Below are positions 36,095 through 48,985 of a DNA stretch of 64,000 nucleotides, one piece after another. The DNA is from Schistocephalus solidus (lineage: Eukaryota > Platyhelminthes > Cestoda > Diphyllobothriidea > Diphyllobothriidae). Each line of letters opens with the position of its first letter. Positions within the stretch are counted from its first letter, which is position 1. The stretch covers positions 124,001-188,000 of the forward strand of contig WEDG01004859.1 in the NCBI GenBank assembly GCA_017591395.1, given 5' to 3'. A program made the position numbers and the translations under genes. The notes below the pieces were generated by a model. It was not told where the DNA came from and ran no database searches. It saw only the letters and a program-made list of their open reading frames with translations.

Positions 36095-37660
36095 TTAAAT
36101 GATGCAGATACCCATCTTACTTTTGTGCCGATTGACAGTTTTGCAATTTTCACCGTTGCTTCTTCTGAAGCACTAAGCCATTGTAAAATTGCAGATTTGA
36201 AAATTCTAGATTACAACGTTTTTTGATGATTGGGCGATCGTCTTTGCTACTTAGAATTTCCACGATATTTGCCGGTTTCCTGAAGACTACATTTACTCTT
36301 CTTTACATATTTTCCAACTAATAAAGACATAACGAAACACCAGGACGTCATTTTTTTACTCTTCCGCCGTAGAATATATTCCCACAAAAAAACGTTTTTT
36401 AAATGATACTTGTGAGGACTGTTAATTTGTCCAAAAGCTTGGCACTGAAAATAGACGCACCTTACCCGTAAGCAATGGGAGCTGGAGCCAAATTCAGGTG
36501 TCCTGTTCCTAAAACTAGCAATGAACCAGAACTTATACATAGCTTTTATCGAGAATAAAACTCTACCTTTCACCGTTACACTTCTGTGATTTTAACCGTT
36601 ATGCTGATTGCATGTTGTTGAACGCAAACTCTTCGTGTCACGGGGAGTTTCTTACCAAGTTTTCTGCTAAGGAATGCCACATAAAAAGGTTTTGCCGAGT
36701 TTTGAAGGTAAACAACTTGTCCTGATTGAGAAGGTCAATTGATCTACTTAATAATCGTATTATATTTGCTGGCAATGGCGTAGGATAAACATATTTACTA
36801 AGGTTTACTGTGGATTGCATTTCAAATTTTCGCTTATTTTTTTCCATCAGAAACAGAAGGCACCTGTTTGACAAATCCTTAGAGGGTAGAGGCATTCGTG
36901 CAACAAACTTCTTTTGCTGATTCATCGGAATTATTTTTTGGCTTTTACCTGATGAACTCTACTGATGGATCAAAGTATCTAAATATATAAGTCAATATTA
37001 AATTTTAATTTCCCATGGACACTTATCAAAGGAGAGCTACTCCTTCAAGTTCTACTACGGATTGTGTTCACATTTTCTGCTCCCAAAAGGCTGCTTTGCT
37101 CGTAGGAATGACAGCAGCAACGATTCAGCATAGAATGCTATTTTGTTTCCCTAGTTCATTCCAGCAATGTGGACAACTTTATTTTATGTTTTCTTCTTAT
37201 GCAATTATCGATAAACGATATTGCATCTGAGTGCTCCATCGCAAACAGTGCTGCATTAATTTCGCATTGCGATTTCTTTAAAAAATCCGTTTATTGCGGG
37301 ACAGGAAACTATAGAGCCTGCAGTAAACTTTTTGCCATCTAATAGTAGTATGTTCTTTCAATACCAGAATCGAAGAGTCGTTGCCCGTAGTAAGTAAACG
37401 GAGGTCTACCGAAGCCACCAGTTTACATTGCGCGTCATGTTCTGCGCTGGTTAGTTAATAATTGATGAAATAATTTCAATGGTCATCAGCAATGCCCACC
37501 ATCGTTGCTTTACGAATGAGGCTTAACAGTGGCATTTGCGCGTAATATTCTGAAGCTAACTTGCACAGTATCTTTCTCACTATCTCCTCCCGTTCTTACT
37601 CTGCAGTGCGGCAATACAAATTCAAGACGACTAGATTTCGGCAAATAAAAAAGCATACTA
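36095..37660. other. AT-rich tract, nothing recognised
   Basis: Frames of 108 codons (36247-36573) and 95 codons (36638-36925) on - do not match anything known and have no supporting signals I can see. Confidence 0.35.
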
Positions 37661-37879
37661 TATATTATTGGAAAATTTGAGGGACCCCTCTACGTGAAGG
37701 ATTTGAGGCAGTTGACCATCGAGGTGCTAAACGATGGCGAAACTTTCGTTTTAAATGTCAAGGCCCTAATTAAAGGGTAGAAAACAGACGAGTCAAAGTT
37801 CGGTGTGAAGTACCTAAACCTGTATCAGTTAATTTGTCAAAACGACGCTGGGCATTATCCCGCCACTAAGTTATTGTAA
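37661..37879 (+). pseudogene. Unidentified coding-like segment with one internal stop
   Basis: One frame reads YIIGKFEGPLYVKDLRQLTI and on through EVLNDGETFVLNVKALIKG. A TAG follows (37778-37780, one base from CAG or AAG), then KTDESKFGVKYLNLYQLICQ and NDAGHYPATKLL before TAA at 37877-37879. The alternation of hydrophobic and charged residues is strongly protein-like on both sides of the stop. It looks like an exon or element fragment with a single nonsense change. Family not identified. Confidence 0.3.
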
Positions 37880-38092
37880 CCTTTGTGTTAACTGCTCTTA
37901 GTATCAACACTTCGGCCAGATTCTATGTTCAATGACATCTTCAGAATTATACCGGTAACACAGAGCCTAGACCTCATGTTCGGACATTTTTATTGTAGTA
38001 ACTTGGCCGCAGACGACCATTTTCCAGTTTCATGGTGTTTTTCGTCTTCATATCAGGTTTCTGAAAATGACTAAGGATGTGTCTTCAGGTGA

Positions 38093-38452
38093 TTGAGTAG
38101 ATTTACCTGTGATTTAGATAACGAGGATGTCATTAGTGTGATTTCTGTCAGTTTCATTATTATGGAATGTGTGAGAAAGTTTTTGTATGTCAGTCCTCTA
38201 AAGCAAGTGTGCAGCCGTAGCTACAAAATCTGGCAATTCGTATCTCAGCTTCCGCTGTGCTTCCAATGGAAGTCATCTGCCTCTGAAATGATAGACTGGG
38301 GGTTGAGTTTGTCTTCTGGAGAAATGTGGTCATTTTCTCGCAGGTTGCAAACGGCATTTGTGGAGGTGCGTAAAATGAACTGGCATGTGCCGCAGAATAT
38401 AGGATACTTGCTCAGACATCACTTTTATCTTACATTCAACCGTGGTTTATGA
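38093..38452 (+). other. Unidentified open stretch, 119 codons
   Basis: Open from just after a TGA at 38090 to TGA at 38450; the first Met is at codon 24 (MECVRKFLYV). Contains SEMIDWGLSLSSGEMWSFSR. It is among the longest frames outside repeats, but no domain, start context or splice signal supports it. Confidence 0.15.
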
Positions 38453-39659
38453 ATCCAAGTAGGTAAGTTTGTGTGGTGTGGATTGAAGTTTTGTATCGCC
38501 TTCGCTGTCCGTCCGTCTGACCAATCACTTACCTACTGTGATACTACTAATAATAAGATATTTCACATCAGTTAATGCGTATTTGTGCTTCTGTCAGCAG
38601 ATCTGATAACAGATTGTGCATCGGTTTGCGTTTTCGGTTGACGTTAGTGCCGGCTTGCTTTGAGACCCACTCCTGGAGATTTCGTCGCATGTCGCACTAC
38701 ACCCGTAGGCTTGCTCGGCCCTCCATCGCTGGTTTTGTCCACGACCTCGCCAACGCGTCCTAATAACTTGCCTGAAATTCAGTTGTTTTCGGGAATTTTC
38801 AAAACAAACTGCGCATTCAAATGACTTTCCGGGCTGGTGTAGCCATCCTATGAAATAAAGATGATCTCCGCAGTTTTATCTGGTATCCAAAAAGCGGGAC
38901 AATTAAGACCATATTCCACTCACAAAAACAACACGTAGGAAAGGTGTGCATTTCGTCGGGCCATCGTCGGCTCTACCTGAATTCTGCACATTTCTTCCTA
39001 GTAAATTAAAACGGTTTTAATGTAAGCAGTTGTTTCCATTTTGCCACAATAATCAGCTGATTCTCAATTCGATGGTGCTGCTTAAAAAATAAGCGTATCA
39101 ACACATAAATTTAACAAATTTCCTTCCAAACAAGTAAAAATGCATATGTTAAAGGCGTAAAACCTCTGATACAAAATTTTTTTTTCAAAGGAATTTATTT
39201 ATAAATTACATAAATTTTCGGTTGCGTCTTCTAGGCCAAAATGAAGTAAAGTTGGGCATGCTTATAAATTTCTCCAAAGGAAAACTGAACTTATTTTTCA
39301 TAAATGCATTCTTGTTTAGATGTTTTTTTCAGAAGTGGAAATTTGCGTTCAGTTTAGAAAACCATTCAGCAAAATGCCTTTCAAACACATACGTTTTCAA
39401 TGGTGTGAGCACTTATTTGCTACTTGTTGAGACAATTTCATGCCTTAAAGTACTTGCATATAAGCTGTTATATGATTGTAAAAGACCTCAGTTAGGTTAC
39501 TCATGACAACCATTTATTTTACCCTGATAGTCCTTTACGCAGTTTTTGATAATTTCTGGAACCCAGCAATGAAACTCGCGTAAATGTTTAAGAAGATACC
39601 GCCAGTAAACGTACGTTTTCGATTATTAATCTTCGAGTCTCTACAAAAATATAAGACAA
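38453..39659. other. Unassigned tract
   Basis: 38,575-38,763 is GC-richer and open for 62 codons on + (LARPSIAGFVHDLANAS at its end) but unrecognised. The remainder is AT-rich with chance-length frames. Confidence 0.3.
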
Positions 39660-39689
39660 CGAGCGTGAGAGAAAGGGTTGATGGCGTTC

Positions 39690-40045
39690 AGATGTCTCCA
39701 TCTGTCAGCAGATACAACATGGAGGAATGAGTGAAAGGAGGGGGATTTGACAGGGTAGGGGTTGTCTGGGAATTAGCTATGTGCATATCACATACCTATG
39801 ACACGACGTGGCAGGTGTTAAGAGAGAGAAAGATAAAGACTTTTATTTTAAAAATATCATTTCGAAATTTTCAGAAATATACGCGCAACATTGACCGTAA
39901 ATAAAATTTGGCAAGAGGGCTGGGTTTATCTTCGGCCAAGGGAGCCTTTAGGGCCTTTACGAACGCACCAGGTTGCGTTGACTAGCCGTATGTACACTGC
40001 CTATGTGGTCAAAAGTATCCGTTGTCACAGTACCTTGACTGGTCT
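39690..40045 (+). repeat. Left arm of an inverted repeat (family C), carrying a family B head
   Basis: CAGGGTAGGGGTTGTCTG, GACGTGGCAGGTGTTAAGAG, GAGAGAAAGATAAAG, GGCTGGGTTTATCTTCGGCC and GACTAGCCGTATGTACACTG recur in reverse complement at 41,060-41,330. The left arm has about 75 extra bases (39,841-39,915). They include TTTTATTTTAAAAATATCATT and a TTTTCAG box, which resemble the start of family B. Confidence 0.7.
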
Positions 40046-41059
40046 GTCAAGCACTTTACATATGGCCGCTTTAAACCGAGTTGACCACAATTGCATTAGA
40101 GATATTGCACTAGATATATAATTTTCCATGCCTTGATTTAGCCAGGCAGAATGGGTCTTTATCATTTGTTTGGATAAGCGCATAGGTGTTCGAATACTCA
40201 AGCCTACCCTACGAGAGCAGGTTAAGGCATAAAATAATAAAAAAAGAGGTATTAACGGGCAGTAATTCCAAATCTTCAAGGACATAAACAATGAGTACTT
40301 GATAAAACATTACTCATCTCAGTGCCTGAGTACATGTGGGCGATAGCCATGTGTACCGCTTTTGAAAACGTTTGCTTATCAGATCACCTCAAAATGGCAG
40401 CATGAGCAGGGGGAGCATTCCTCAATACTTACTGAGAAATTGTTTTGAGGAAAGCCGTTTTCTCGCTGAGAGTTATATATAAGGGCAAGTTCTTTCTTCA
40501 TTTTATCTACTGTACATATTAGCCTAGCTCGGTTGCAGAGGCAGTGGGCTTAGCTTCGTTTCTGACATTCAGGGACAAAAATGTAGGAGTGTGTGCATCG
40601 CCCTATCCATGCTTTCTTGCGAAATGCACTTCTTTGAATTTCTCCATCAGCCCTTCTATAAAGTAGTACGTTCAGAATGGGGAGACACATTCCGTCTTAT
40701 TTTTTCTAAGGTGAAGGCTAACTCTGGAGGATCCTGATACACTTTCTTCCTATCGAACAGAGCTGGTTTTTCTCTAGTTTTTCCATAAACAACACAGGTA
40801 GTAGAAGTCCTAGGGGTGACCACGAAATCTGAATTGAACATTCAACGTGCAGCCGTATGCTTATTTGGAATTCCTGCATAATACTGTTGTCACATAAACG
40901 TTTTATCATTTTTGTGAGTGGAATCTTAGTGAACAAAGACGCGAAATCCTAACATTGAGATTTGCACTTCTAAGGTACTCGATGTCTTCTTCGTTAAAAG
41001 TGGCCACCGCGTAGGCGTTAACAAGCCATTGCGGGTCATATATATATAGTGCTGGACTG
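40046..41059. other. Loop between inverted repeat arms
   Basis: No recognised gene. On -, a 61-codon frame (40841 to 40656; TPRTSTTCVVYGKTREKPAL) and an 88-codon frame (40291 to 40025) lie here without identifiable homology. Confidence 0.3.
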
Positions 41060-41330
41060 TTATTTCAAGCTCCAGGGCTACTGTATACTTGCGAACGCAG
41101 AGCCAGTGGACAGACGGCTAGCCAACGCCATAATCTGCTCGTGCAACGCTTTCACACAGGCCTTAAGGCTTTCTTGGCCGAAGATAAACCCAGCCTTTAT
41201 TTTTCTCTCTCTTGACACCTGCCACTTCGCGCCAAAGATATGAGACAAAGATGTAGCTTATTCACAGACCACCCCTACTCTGTCCCAATCTCTCATCCGC
41301 ACGCTCAATCCATCCATGCCTAAGCTGCTG
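41060..41330 (-). repeat. Right arm of the family C inverted repeat
   Basis: Reverse complement reads AGAGTAGGGGTGGTCTGTG, GCGAAGTGGCAGGTGTCAAG, AGAGAGAAAAATAAAGGCTG and GGTTTATCTTCGGCCAAG. It runs straight from the GA box into GGCTGGG without the extra 75 bases of the left arm. Confidence 0.7.
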
Positions 41331-44300
41331 AATGCCCTCAACGTTTACTATCAAACTTAATGTTTATTATTTTTTAAACTCTTGCTTTTCTACTTACCCT
41401 TAGATTTTTGTACAGGCCCAACGATGAAAAATTGAAAACGTATGTTCCCTGCCATTGACGTTTTAAACTTCCCAAATATTCGAATGCATGCATGATGGAG
41501 ATTTAAAACGTATGGATCGCAGATAACATGCCAATCCAGCCAGTTATTGTATATACGTAAATATTTAGGATGATTTTATAAGAATTTTCTTTAAATTTCT
41601 AGTTGATATCGGTTTGTGATTTCCTATATAACTAATTATGTTAACTGGCTGCCAATAGTTATTTCACTTAACTGGTTCTTTTTTCGGTTATACCTCATAT
41701 TACAGAATAATCCGAGCATGCCTTCTCAGAAAAATAATTATTTTTGGTCCAAATTTATTTGCGTTTTTTGGTAAGAGTAACTTTACGATTTTTTAAGTAA
41801 AATTAATCCATTAGCCCTTCCAAGACCGTTAATAATGACTTATATCGGAGAAGGGTATTTTGCAGGTGGACAGGTAGTTACACATCTATAGGAATACATT
41901 CTTGCACGTCGCTTACGTAGTCCTGACTGATGCCTTTGGAACCTCTGCATTGTGCTTAAGATTTTCATTAACGTTAACCTCTCAGATCTAAAATATCATA
42001 CCGTTTGAACATTAATCGTATTTCCAAAGCTTATTTAAGGTCGATTAGAGTGACCATCCTACTGACATCTTGGTATAACCAATGATGTTTTTTGAATGGT
42101 CTTCCAGCTATTGAGGGGAAATTTCATGTGAACGTCGTACTCCTCACTGACAACCGTTGCCGGAAAAATAACTCTGAAAGTTTTATTAGAAAAGAAAGCA
42201 ATAATGTTTTATCCGGCTATTGAGAGACATTAAAAGGGGTACAGCAATCCAGTTGGAAAGCGTGATGGTATTTTATAGCATTTTGTCCAATTCCTTACCT
42301 GGGTGGTGTTGAATACTGATCATAGAGACGCGTTTCATAAAAACTGAGAGCCGGTTGCCGGTTTGCAGTTACGGGCAAATATACTTTTGGTGTAAAGGCC
42401 ACATGACTAGCTATCTGTTTGTTTTGGACAAACACACGAACTCCACAACTTTTCTTCAGGGTTCGCTAAAAAGGACAAGTACGGTCATTACTGAAAGCAG
42501 GAGAGTGAATCCGTTTATAGTAAATGAGGTTTCAGTAGCAGCAAGGACATGCTCTCATCTCAAACTTGTCATGTTCTAAAGCAGGAATAGCTTATGATAC
42601 AAGTACGAGGGCCTTTATATGCAGTGGTCAACCCGATATAAAAGCCTCCATGCATGTCCAAACCGACGATGCTTTGCACAATCATGAGCTAGCATTGAAG
42701 AGGCACGTCGATCGTCAATCTATTGCGTCATTTACCTTGCCAGGCACTAAACGGACTGAAACATTAGAGCACAGTGCAGTGAAGCTGCAGATAGAAGTTT
42801 GTTGTCTTTTGGGTCAAGCCGAATACGTAACGCCTAAAGTAAAGATCCATATTTAGAAATATTTCCTCAACGTACGTAAGAAGGCGAAGGAAAGAGATTA
42901 GATCGTCGGAAAAAGTGCACTTATTCCGAATCTTATTCATCCTTAGAGAGAGACTCGCATAGTGGTAAATCTTTTACAGTAACATATGAACTCTGCTTTT
43001 TAAAACTGCAAGTTACTGCGTGGTTGTGGGCAATAAGGCAATTAGCACACCATGTGCGACGATCAGGGATCAATGAAGTAACTGCTTATGTAAATTTATT
43101 TGCAATATTATAGGAAATTTTCCCTATACATACTGCAAAACTTGGGGACAACAGCAGCCCATATCAACATCCTTCTTTAATGGTGTATGACTGTATGAAT
43201 TACAAATTTCTCAGCAAATAGCGATATTGCTCTCATGCTCATGAACATTTATTCAGTTAAACAATGGACTGAAATAAAGATTTTCAGTCGTTTAAGAAAA
43301 TATTATCTGATAAATGCATTCCTTGGAATACCAAAACAATGGCGGTAACTGCTTAAAGTAACGATGGCTCACCAATACAAGAGTAAATAAACATCACTTG
43401 ATTTTCTCCAAATGCAGCATCGGAGTGAATTATGAGCCATGTTACCAGCCAATCACTATTTTTAAAAAATTGACGTGCTAATTTGTGTTTCAGTATTTCG
43501 TTAAAAACGTAGTGCGTTTATCTTATTCTTAACATATGCCGTAAAACTCAATTATTTCTGAGTACTTTACACTGGTTAGTGATTTTAAGTCAAACTACCA
43601 ATACTTCATTGAAAGTAGGCTTTACTTTCTTTTGATATCCAAAATTATTTTTCGTTTAATTATTTTTTTCCTTGAGATGTGAGGGAAACAGAATGACATC
43701 AGCGAGCAGCACTGGCAATCCCACGCTGATAACATGATTCACAAACTATTAAATTTATTTTCTCTGATGCGATGATCTTAAAATATATTTAATGAGTTTG
43801 ATCCATTTGCCATATGTGTAAAGGAGCAAGAACCAATTTCTTTCTCTAACAAATTGTCTAATTGAAAATATGAGCTATGTAACCTCTTTGAGATTTGGAT
43901 AAATACATGCTTGACATTTGCACTTTGAGAAAAATTGAAAATTAAAAAATCTATGTAATTTAACTAGACAACACCGAATGCATGTATCTTAAATGTATAC
44001 AGGCGTAATCTAGTTATCTTCCTTTGAAATTGTCACATTAAAACAGACATAAAATAAACATTGAGCAAAAATTGAAAATATTTATAGAAGCAATTGGCAA
44101 CTTCATTTGCTAGGCTCCATTGTTTTCCGAGCACTGAATTTGGAGAGGTTTCAAATAACAAAACCTCTCTTTTCATTGGTAATAAAGTTCAAGTGTATGA
44201 TGCTATCTACCTTTCCTCGCGAATTGCCAAGTAAGCTTGCTTATCTTTGTTCTTCTTACTTTTACTTTAATCATATCCATTGTGTTTAACACCTGCAATG

Positions 44301-45635
44301 CATGAAAATGCTTCAATTGTTCACAAAGCATTTCATAAATATACTAATACAAAGTACATTCTCACTCTAAAAGACATTTTTGTTTCCTCAAACATTTTGT
44401 ATCTAAGTTTTCTGGTGTGGTTGACTAGTTATATGAAACGTTTCATTTTCCGACCTCGTCTAAACATTATCAAAGTTGAATGATTTTTTTGGAATTTCGG
44501 AGAGCAAACGAAAAAACTTTGCCGTGAAAATAATTGTTTTTCTTTGCTGGAAACAGCACATACGCATCCTGTCCTAATGTGCAAACTTAGTTAATTGTTG
44601 CGCCAAAACTAAGTTGGCAATTTCGCTTGTTTTAAATTAGACGTGCTGATCTGAAGATGCTTGCAATCGTGAAAATCTGCTAACATCAAACGTTTATCAA
44701 AAACTATTTGTTCGGATGAAAATTCCAAATGATTATTTGGATGAAGTAAATTAGTCTGATAGTTTCCAGTCCGTTAGTTAACGTATTGTACTCTCCTTTG
44801 GATGTTTAAATGGGTATATGGTGTTTTTTTGCCCGTGAAAATGCTAACATCATGTTAAAAGAAGACAAGCTTAGCATACCTGAAAGACCTTTATGTCATT
44901 ATGCCCACAGCATCTATGTTTGATTCCTATCGTAATAAATGTGCATAATAATGTATGAACAGCTGCGTTTTCTGTCAGTTTCCACACCGATGAGGCAATT
45001 GTTTTACTGCTGGTTATTTTTTATGATACTCTCTAGGAAGACATGCACAGCAACCACAGAAAAAAAACGTTTTCATTTAAATCGACAAAATGTGGAATTA
45101 ATAAACTTTTTAGTACTCAGTTTGTGCAATATTTCCGTTTTATATTAATTTAAGGTATACGCCCTCTTAACGCGTTTCCTTATCTTCTTCATTTTATCGG
45201 TAAGGACTGTTGATGCTTCTGTTTACCAAGCTAGATTTTCACAGTCAATAGTAATTTCTTAATTATTTTAGAAAGTGAACTAAACATGTTTATTTCTGAA
45301 ACCCCAAGCAAAATGTAAACCTCGGCTTGTTTCAAAAACCTGACAAAACACTTACCATTTTGACACTTAAACATATACTGACCAAACTTACTGTGATAAA
45401 AATATTTCTTATCTGCCATCAGGTTTCGGGGGCGAAATCGCACCTTAAATTAGTTCTGATTTTTCATAAGCGATTTCGATATCGTAATTCAAATGTAGAT
45501 CCCACCAATTTAAAGATCAGCTATATAACGCTTTCAGAGTATACTTAAATAAAGGTTATTCTATTTTTCTAAATTTAATCTACTTTTATGGCAAATTCCT
45601 GTTAATATGTACATCTTTATTTGACTCATTTGCAA
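41331..45635. other. AT-rich tract, nothing recognised
   Basis: 4.3 kb with no repeat or gene I can name. Two overlapping + frames at 42355-42579 and 42566-42856 (74 and 96 codons; the latter with HNHELALKRHVDRQSIASF) are in somewhat GC-richer sequence and may be one frameshifted relic, but this is weak. Confidence 0.35.
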
Positions 45636-45639
45636 AACG

Positions 45640-45728
45640 TTGGTGCCATTGATGGGATTCAGATCCATTCCAACAGAAGGTGGGCTTTATTTCACTCAAC
45701 GCTCTAGCCATCTTAGATAAGTGTGTTT
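45640..45728 (-). repeat. SINE-2, tRNA-like element
   Basis: Read on -: CTAAGATGGCTAGAGCGTTG as A box, GGATCTGAATCCCATC as B box, and GGCACC after it. It matches the arrangement of the copy at 31,530. Confidence 0.6.
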
Positions 45729-45935
45729 AATCACATTTGCGTCAAATGAGCCACCTAGATAGTCTAGTCTAACGTTTTTTATCGACCTCATTCTGATACA
45801 GTAAGCTGACTGCTCAAGCAGGATTTCCTAAACATTCCATCTAGAATCCCCCAGATTACTACCAGGCACAATTAACTAGTACTGTATTTTGGCAGATTTT
45901 AATAAGTCATTTCACTCCCCGAGGTCACCGAGTTT

Positions 45936-46395
45936 TCACAAGAATATCAAATGAGTTATTAAAATCTGCCAAAATGACCCGTTAATTTGCATCTGTGGTA
46001 GGAGTGTAAGAAGTTTTCTTAACGTATTGTTTGGCAGAGAGTGAAATTCTAACAAGGCCACTGTTCGAATTGTTCCTGACCTGTCAATACTGGCTGCACC
46101 TTGAGTACCACTGGTGTTGCGACCGCCACCGCACACACTGATCTTCTGTTCTGCCCCATAGGTTTTTGTCATACGCTGAATCTCGTACTGGCTTGTTGCA
46201 ACCCGGCCAATGTCATCTCTGTTCACCCTCTGTGGTGCCGCATCGGCTGGCATCTCACTGTGGCATGTTTCACCCCCATCCTCGTTGGCCACGAAGATAG
46301 TTCGCGGCCCCCCGTCGCTTCATTCTCCTGACAGGAAGGTTCTTAAAACCGGATAGGGGGCAGGCAAATTAATGTAGTTGTTGACTGAGCAGTCG
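45936..46395 (-). other. GC-richer open region downstream of PLE copy 2
   Basis: A 118-codon frame on - (46292 to 45936; GRVATSQYEIQRMTKTYGAE) directly follows PLE copy 2 in its transcriptional direction. It could be the decayed C-terminal tail of that element, but no GIY-YIG residues are recognisable, so the assignment is open. Confidence 0.25.
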
Positions 46396-46399
46396 GTAG

Positions 46400-46985
46400 A
46401 AATTCAAGCTTCTTTTATCTGCCGTGATGTGTGATCGTCACCTCGACTCCCAATTTCAATGGCGTCGAATTCGAAGAGAAGCCTTGTATCGTCCAATTGA
46501 CGGTTGGCGTGCTTCAGTGTTAATAAACGCCGGTATAGCGTGTGATAATAAATTCTTTTGTGCTGCATCGGGTGATTTCTATTGTAACTCAGCGTTACCA
46601 ACATGTTCGGCGGTTTTCAGTAGACTGCCGTTACTATTTTACCGTCTGGTTGGCGGCAGAAGAGAGCACCCATGAATGGAAATCTGTCCTCCATTTTTCT
46701 GGCATCCTCGTTAACACTAGGTTAGCTTATTTCAAGTTCAGTAGCTCTTTTTAATAAATGATTTTACGCTCATCGATGAGGACGGAAGTTTTGTCAAGGT
46801 AGCGAGCCCAAAATCGGGGTTTGTACTCTTCAAACTCCCGTCTCGCACGTTTTTGCAGAACCACCTCAGCAATGGACCCAGAGATAATAACCTCCATCCG
46901 GGTGCCCTTGATTTACTCATAAGGGATGCATTCGAAAGCAACGCTCCAAGAGTTCTTCGAGATTCGGAGTCATTTAATTCAATTT
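46400..46985 (-). mobile_element. Penelope-like element copy 2, RT fragment
   Basis: Conceptual translation on - in shifting frames gives IKGTRMEVIISGSIAEVVLQ (family KGTPMGSPISG-IAEAVLQ), EYKPRFWARYLDKTSVLIDE, FCRQPDGKIVTAVY and then YNRNHPMQHKRIYYHTLYRR. This is the RT palm, thumb and post-RT order of a PLE. The catalytic box is RYLDKT where family members have RYVDDT, so the second Asp is lost. The sequence type differs from copies 1 and 3. N-terminus and nuclease are missing or unrecognisable. Confidence 0.75.
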
Positions 46986-48595
46986 GGTTTGGTATCATTC
47001 CATCTCACACACTGTTTTTGTAAATAAAACATTTTAAGTTGCTCAATACATTTGAGGCAATGAGATAAAAATGACGCATTTTCTATTCAACTGATATTGT
47101 ATTTATGTAAGGAAGAATGAAGACCACCCTGTGTCATTTAATTCAGTTGCCTTGTGTATATTGATCGACCGAGGTTTCAAAGAATATGGTAACTGCGTGA
47201 ATTAGAAATTGTTAAAACGTTGTGCATGTCTGTACGAGTATATTTTGCCTTGCAAATCAAATTGCCTTGGCCTTCTTAATTTTCCCAGCACGTAAACTGT
47301 GGGCTTGAAGTTAATAACCTTAAGATCCAACTCGATTTGGCTATTAATAGTTTTTTCTAAATCCTATATAAAACGACTTACAATATGAGATGGGATTGGG
47401 GACGCCCTTTCCTCCTGCCATGCGGAAACTTTCGCCTTACGCTGAATTTCTAGGAATAGGTTAATATTACCATGAGCAAACTTGGACACTATCCCTAACC
47501 AGAACCTTAAATGTGACCCTAATTTTAGCCTTTACTGGTAACCTAAGTCCTGGTCAAAGTTCCCAAAAATTACCCTTAAGTTACTTCCCTAGGAGCGGAT
47601 TTCGTTCCATGCCTCACCAGGGTCACATCTTAGCCCTACTTACTGAACGTTCCAGTTAGAATCAGTCAGATGGTGACGTTTATACCAAAAGCACCTGGAA
47701 AAGACTAGGAAACTCACTTGCAGCTGCACCATGCAGTGGCAAAATAGTAGCAAAACACGTGTCTAGGTTTTAAGCTATGACAGTCTGATTAATCATATAA
47801 CACGTGTGTACTGCTGCCTCTCTGCTGGCAGTTTATAAATACTGCATGATAATGTTGTCAAATTTGACAGAGGCCGTCTTCCATATTCATTTTAACTGTC
47901 CGAACGATCTTATAAAGCTGCCTTTTGAATGCTTTCTTCTAGGTTCATGCATAATGCTCTGAGAAATTTAACTTATTGGTGTAAAAGTCCTGTTTATTTC
48001 TGAAAAATATCTCCTTTTATTTTCCTGGTCCCTTTACGATGGCTTCACTGAAAGGCAGGAAAGAGGTGAATTTATAGCGGAAATTACTGCCCTCCAAAAT
48101 CGTATTATTGCAATTAAAACAGTCAGGTTATGTCCTCTTGCCATAAATTACAAGAAGAAATAGCATTTACTGGTAATAAAGTAGACATTTTTCGACATCG
48201 CCAATTCTGATCGGGCCATTATCACCATTTTATTTCAACTTTACTACGCATGCGCAAATTCAATGCATATAAGTGTGGTTAGCAGGGATTATGAATATGA
48301 AAACTGCTCTCGCGTTTGTGGTCTATTGGCAGATGGTTTTGTCTGCCTTTGACCACATGGACTTATACTTCATGCCTGTCACACATTATCCGTATAAAGG
48401 AAAATAACACTTTCCACAAAATCTCTATTGTAACGCCGAGAATATTTGCTAAGCTACTGTTGTTGAATCACAACAATTGTGTTTGATCGACCTACTCTTA
48501 TCCATGTTTTGGGTACGCGCAGACAAACACATTAGGTAGGTCCACGGTTGCGCTTATTTCCAGCACGGGTTAACTCACTGGCCCAAACAGTTGCT
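46986..48595. other. AT-rich tract with degenerate TTAGGG-like words
   Basis: No gene seen. 47,490-47,600 is rich in CCCTAA/CCTTAA-like words, the reverse complement of the TTAGGG/TTAAGG words near 18,975, 20,195, 27,665 and 57,430. Confidence 0.4.
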
Positions 48596-48599
48596 TGGG

Positions 48600-48985
48600 C
48601 TTATGAATGGTAATAGAGGATGAGGTTGACGGCTAAGCGCACTTTCCTCAATAAAACAACCTAACGCACTTAATGCTATCACGATGCCCTAAAAGCCGTG
48701 GATTGGATGATTTATAACTGAGAAGATAACTTGTACCGCGCAGTCAGTACACTGCGTGTTTTTCTTTTGGAATGACTGAATGGCGAACTGAGAGTCCGGC
48801 TGCAATGGCTCCTTCTTAATGTGGCCTTTATGGCACTCCCACTCCTTTAGATCCGAGCCAGATGTAGTGGTATGCCCAGGGGCGGCTCCGGTCGTGCCAT
48901 CAACCTACAACCTCTCCTACCTCCGGTCTTCCTCACTTTGTCCCTACATGGAACTCTGGTGGGGAGAGGAAAGTGTGGTAAAAAC
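48600..48985 (+). repeat. Family A composite repeat copy
   Basis: Shares with 56,040-56,345 the blocks GAGGTTGACGGCTAAGCGCA, CTATCACGATGCCCTAAAAG, GACTGAATGGCGAACTGAGA, GTCCGGCTGCAATGGCTCC, TTCTTAATGTGGCCTTTATG, GCCCAGGGGCGGCTCCGGTC and CTCCGGTCTTCC. Ends at GGGAGAGGAAAGTGTGG. Confidence 0.8.
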
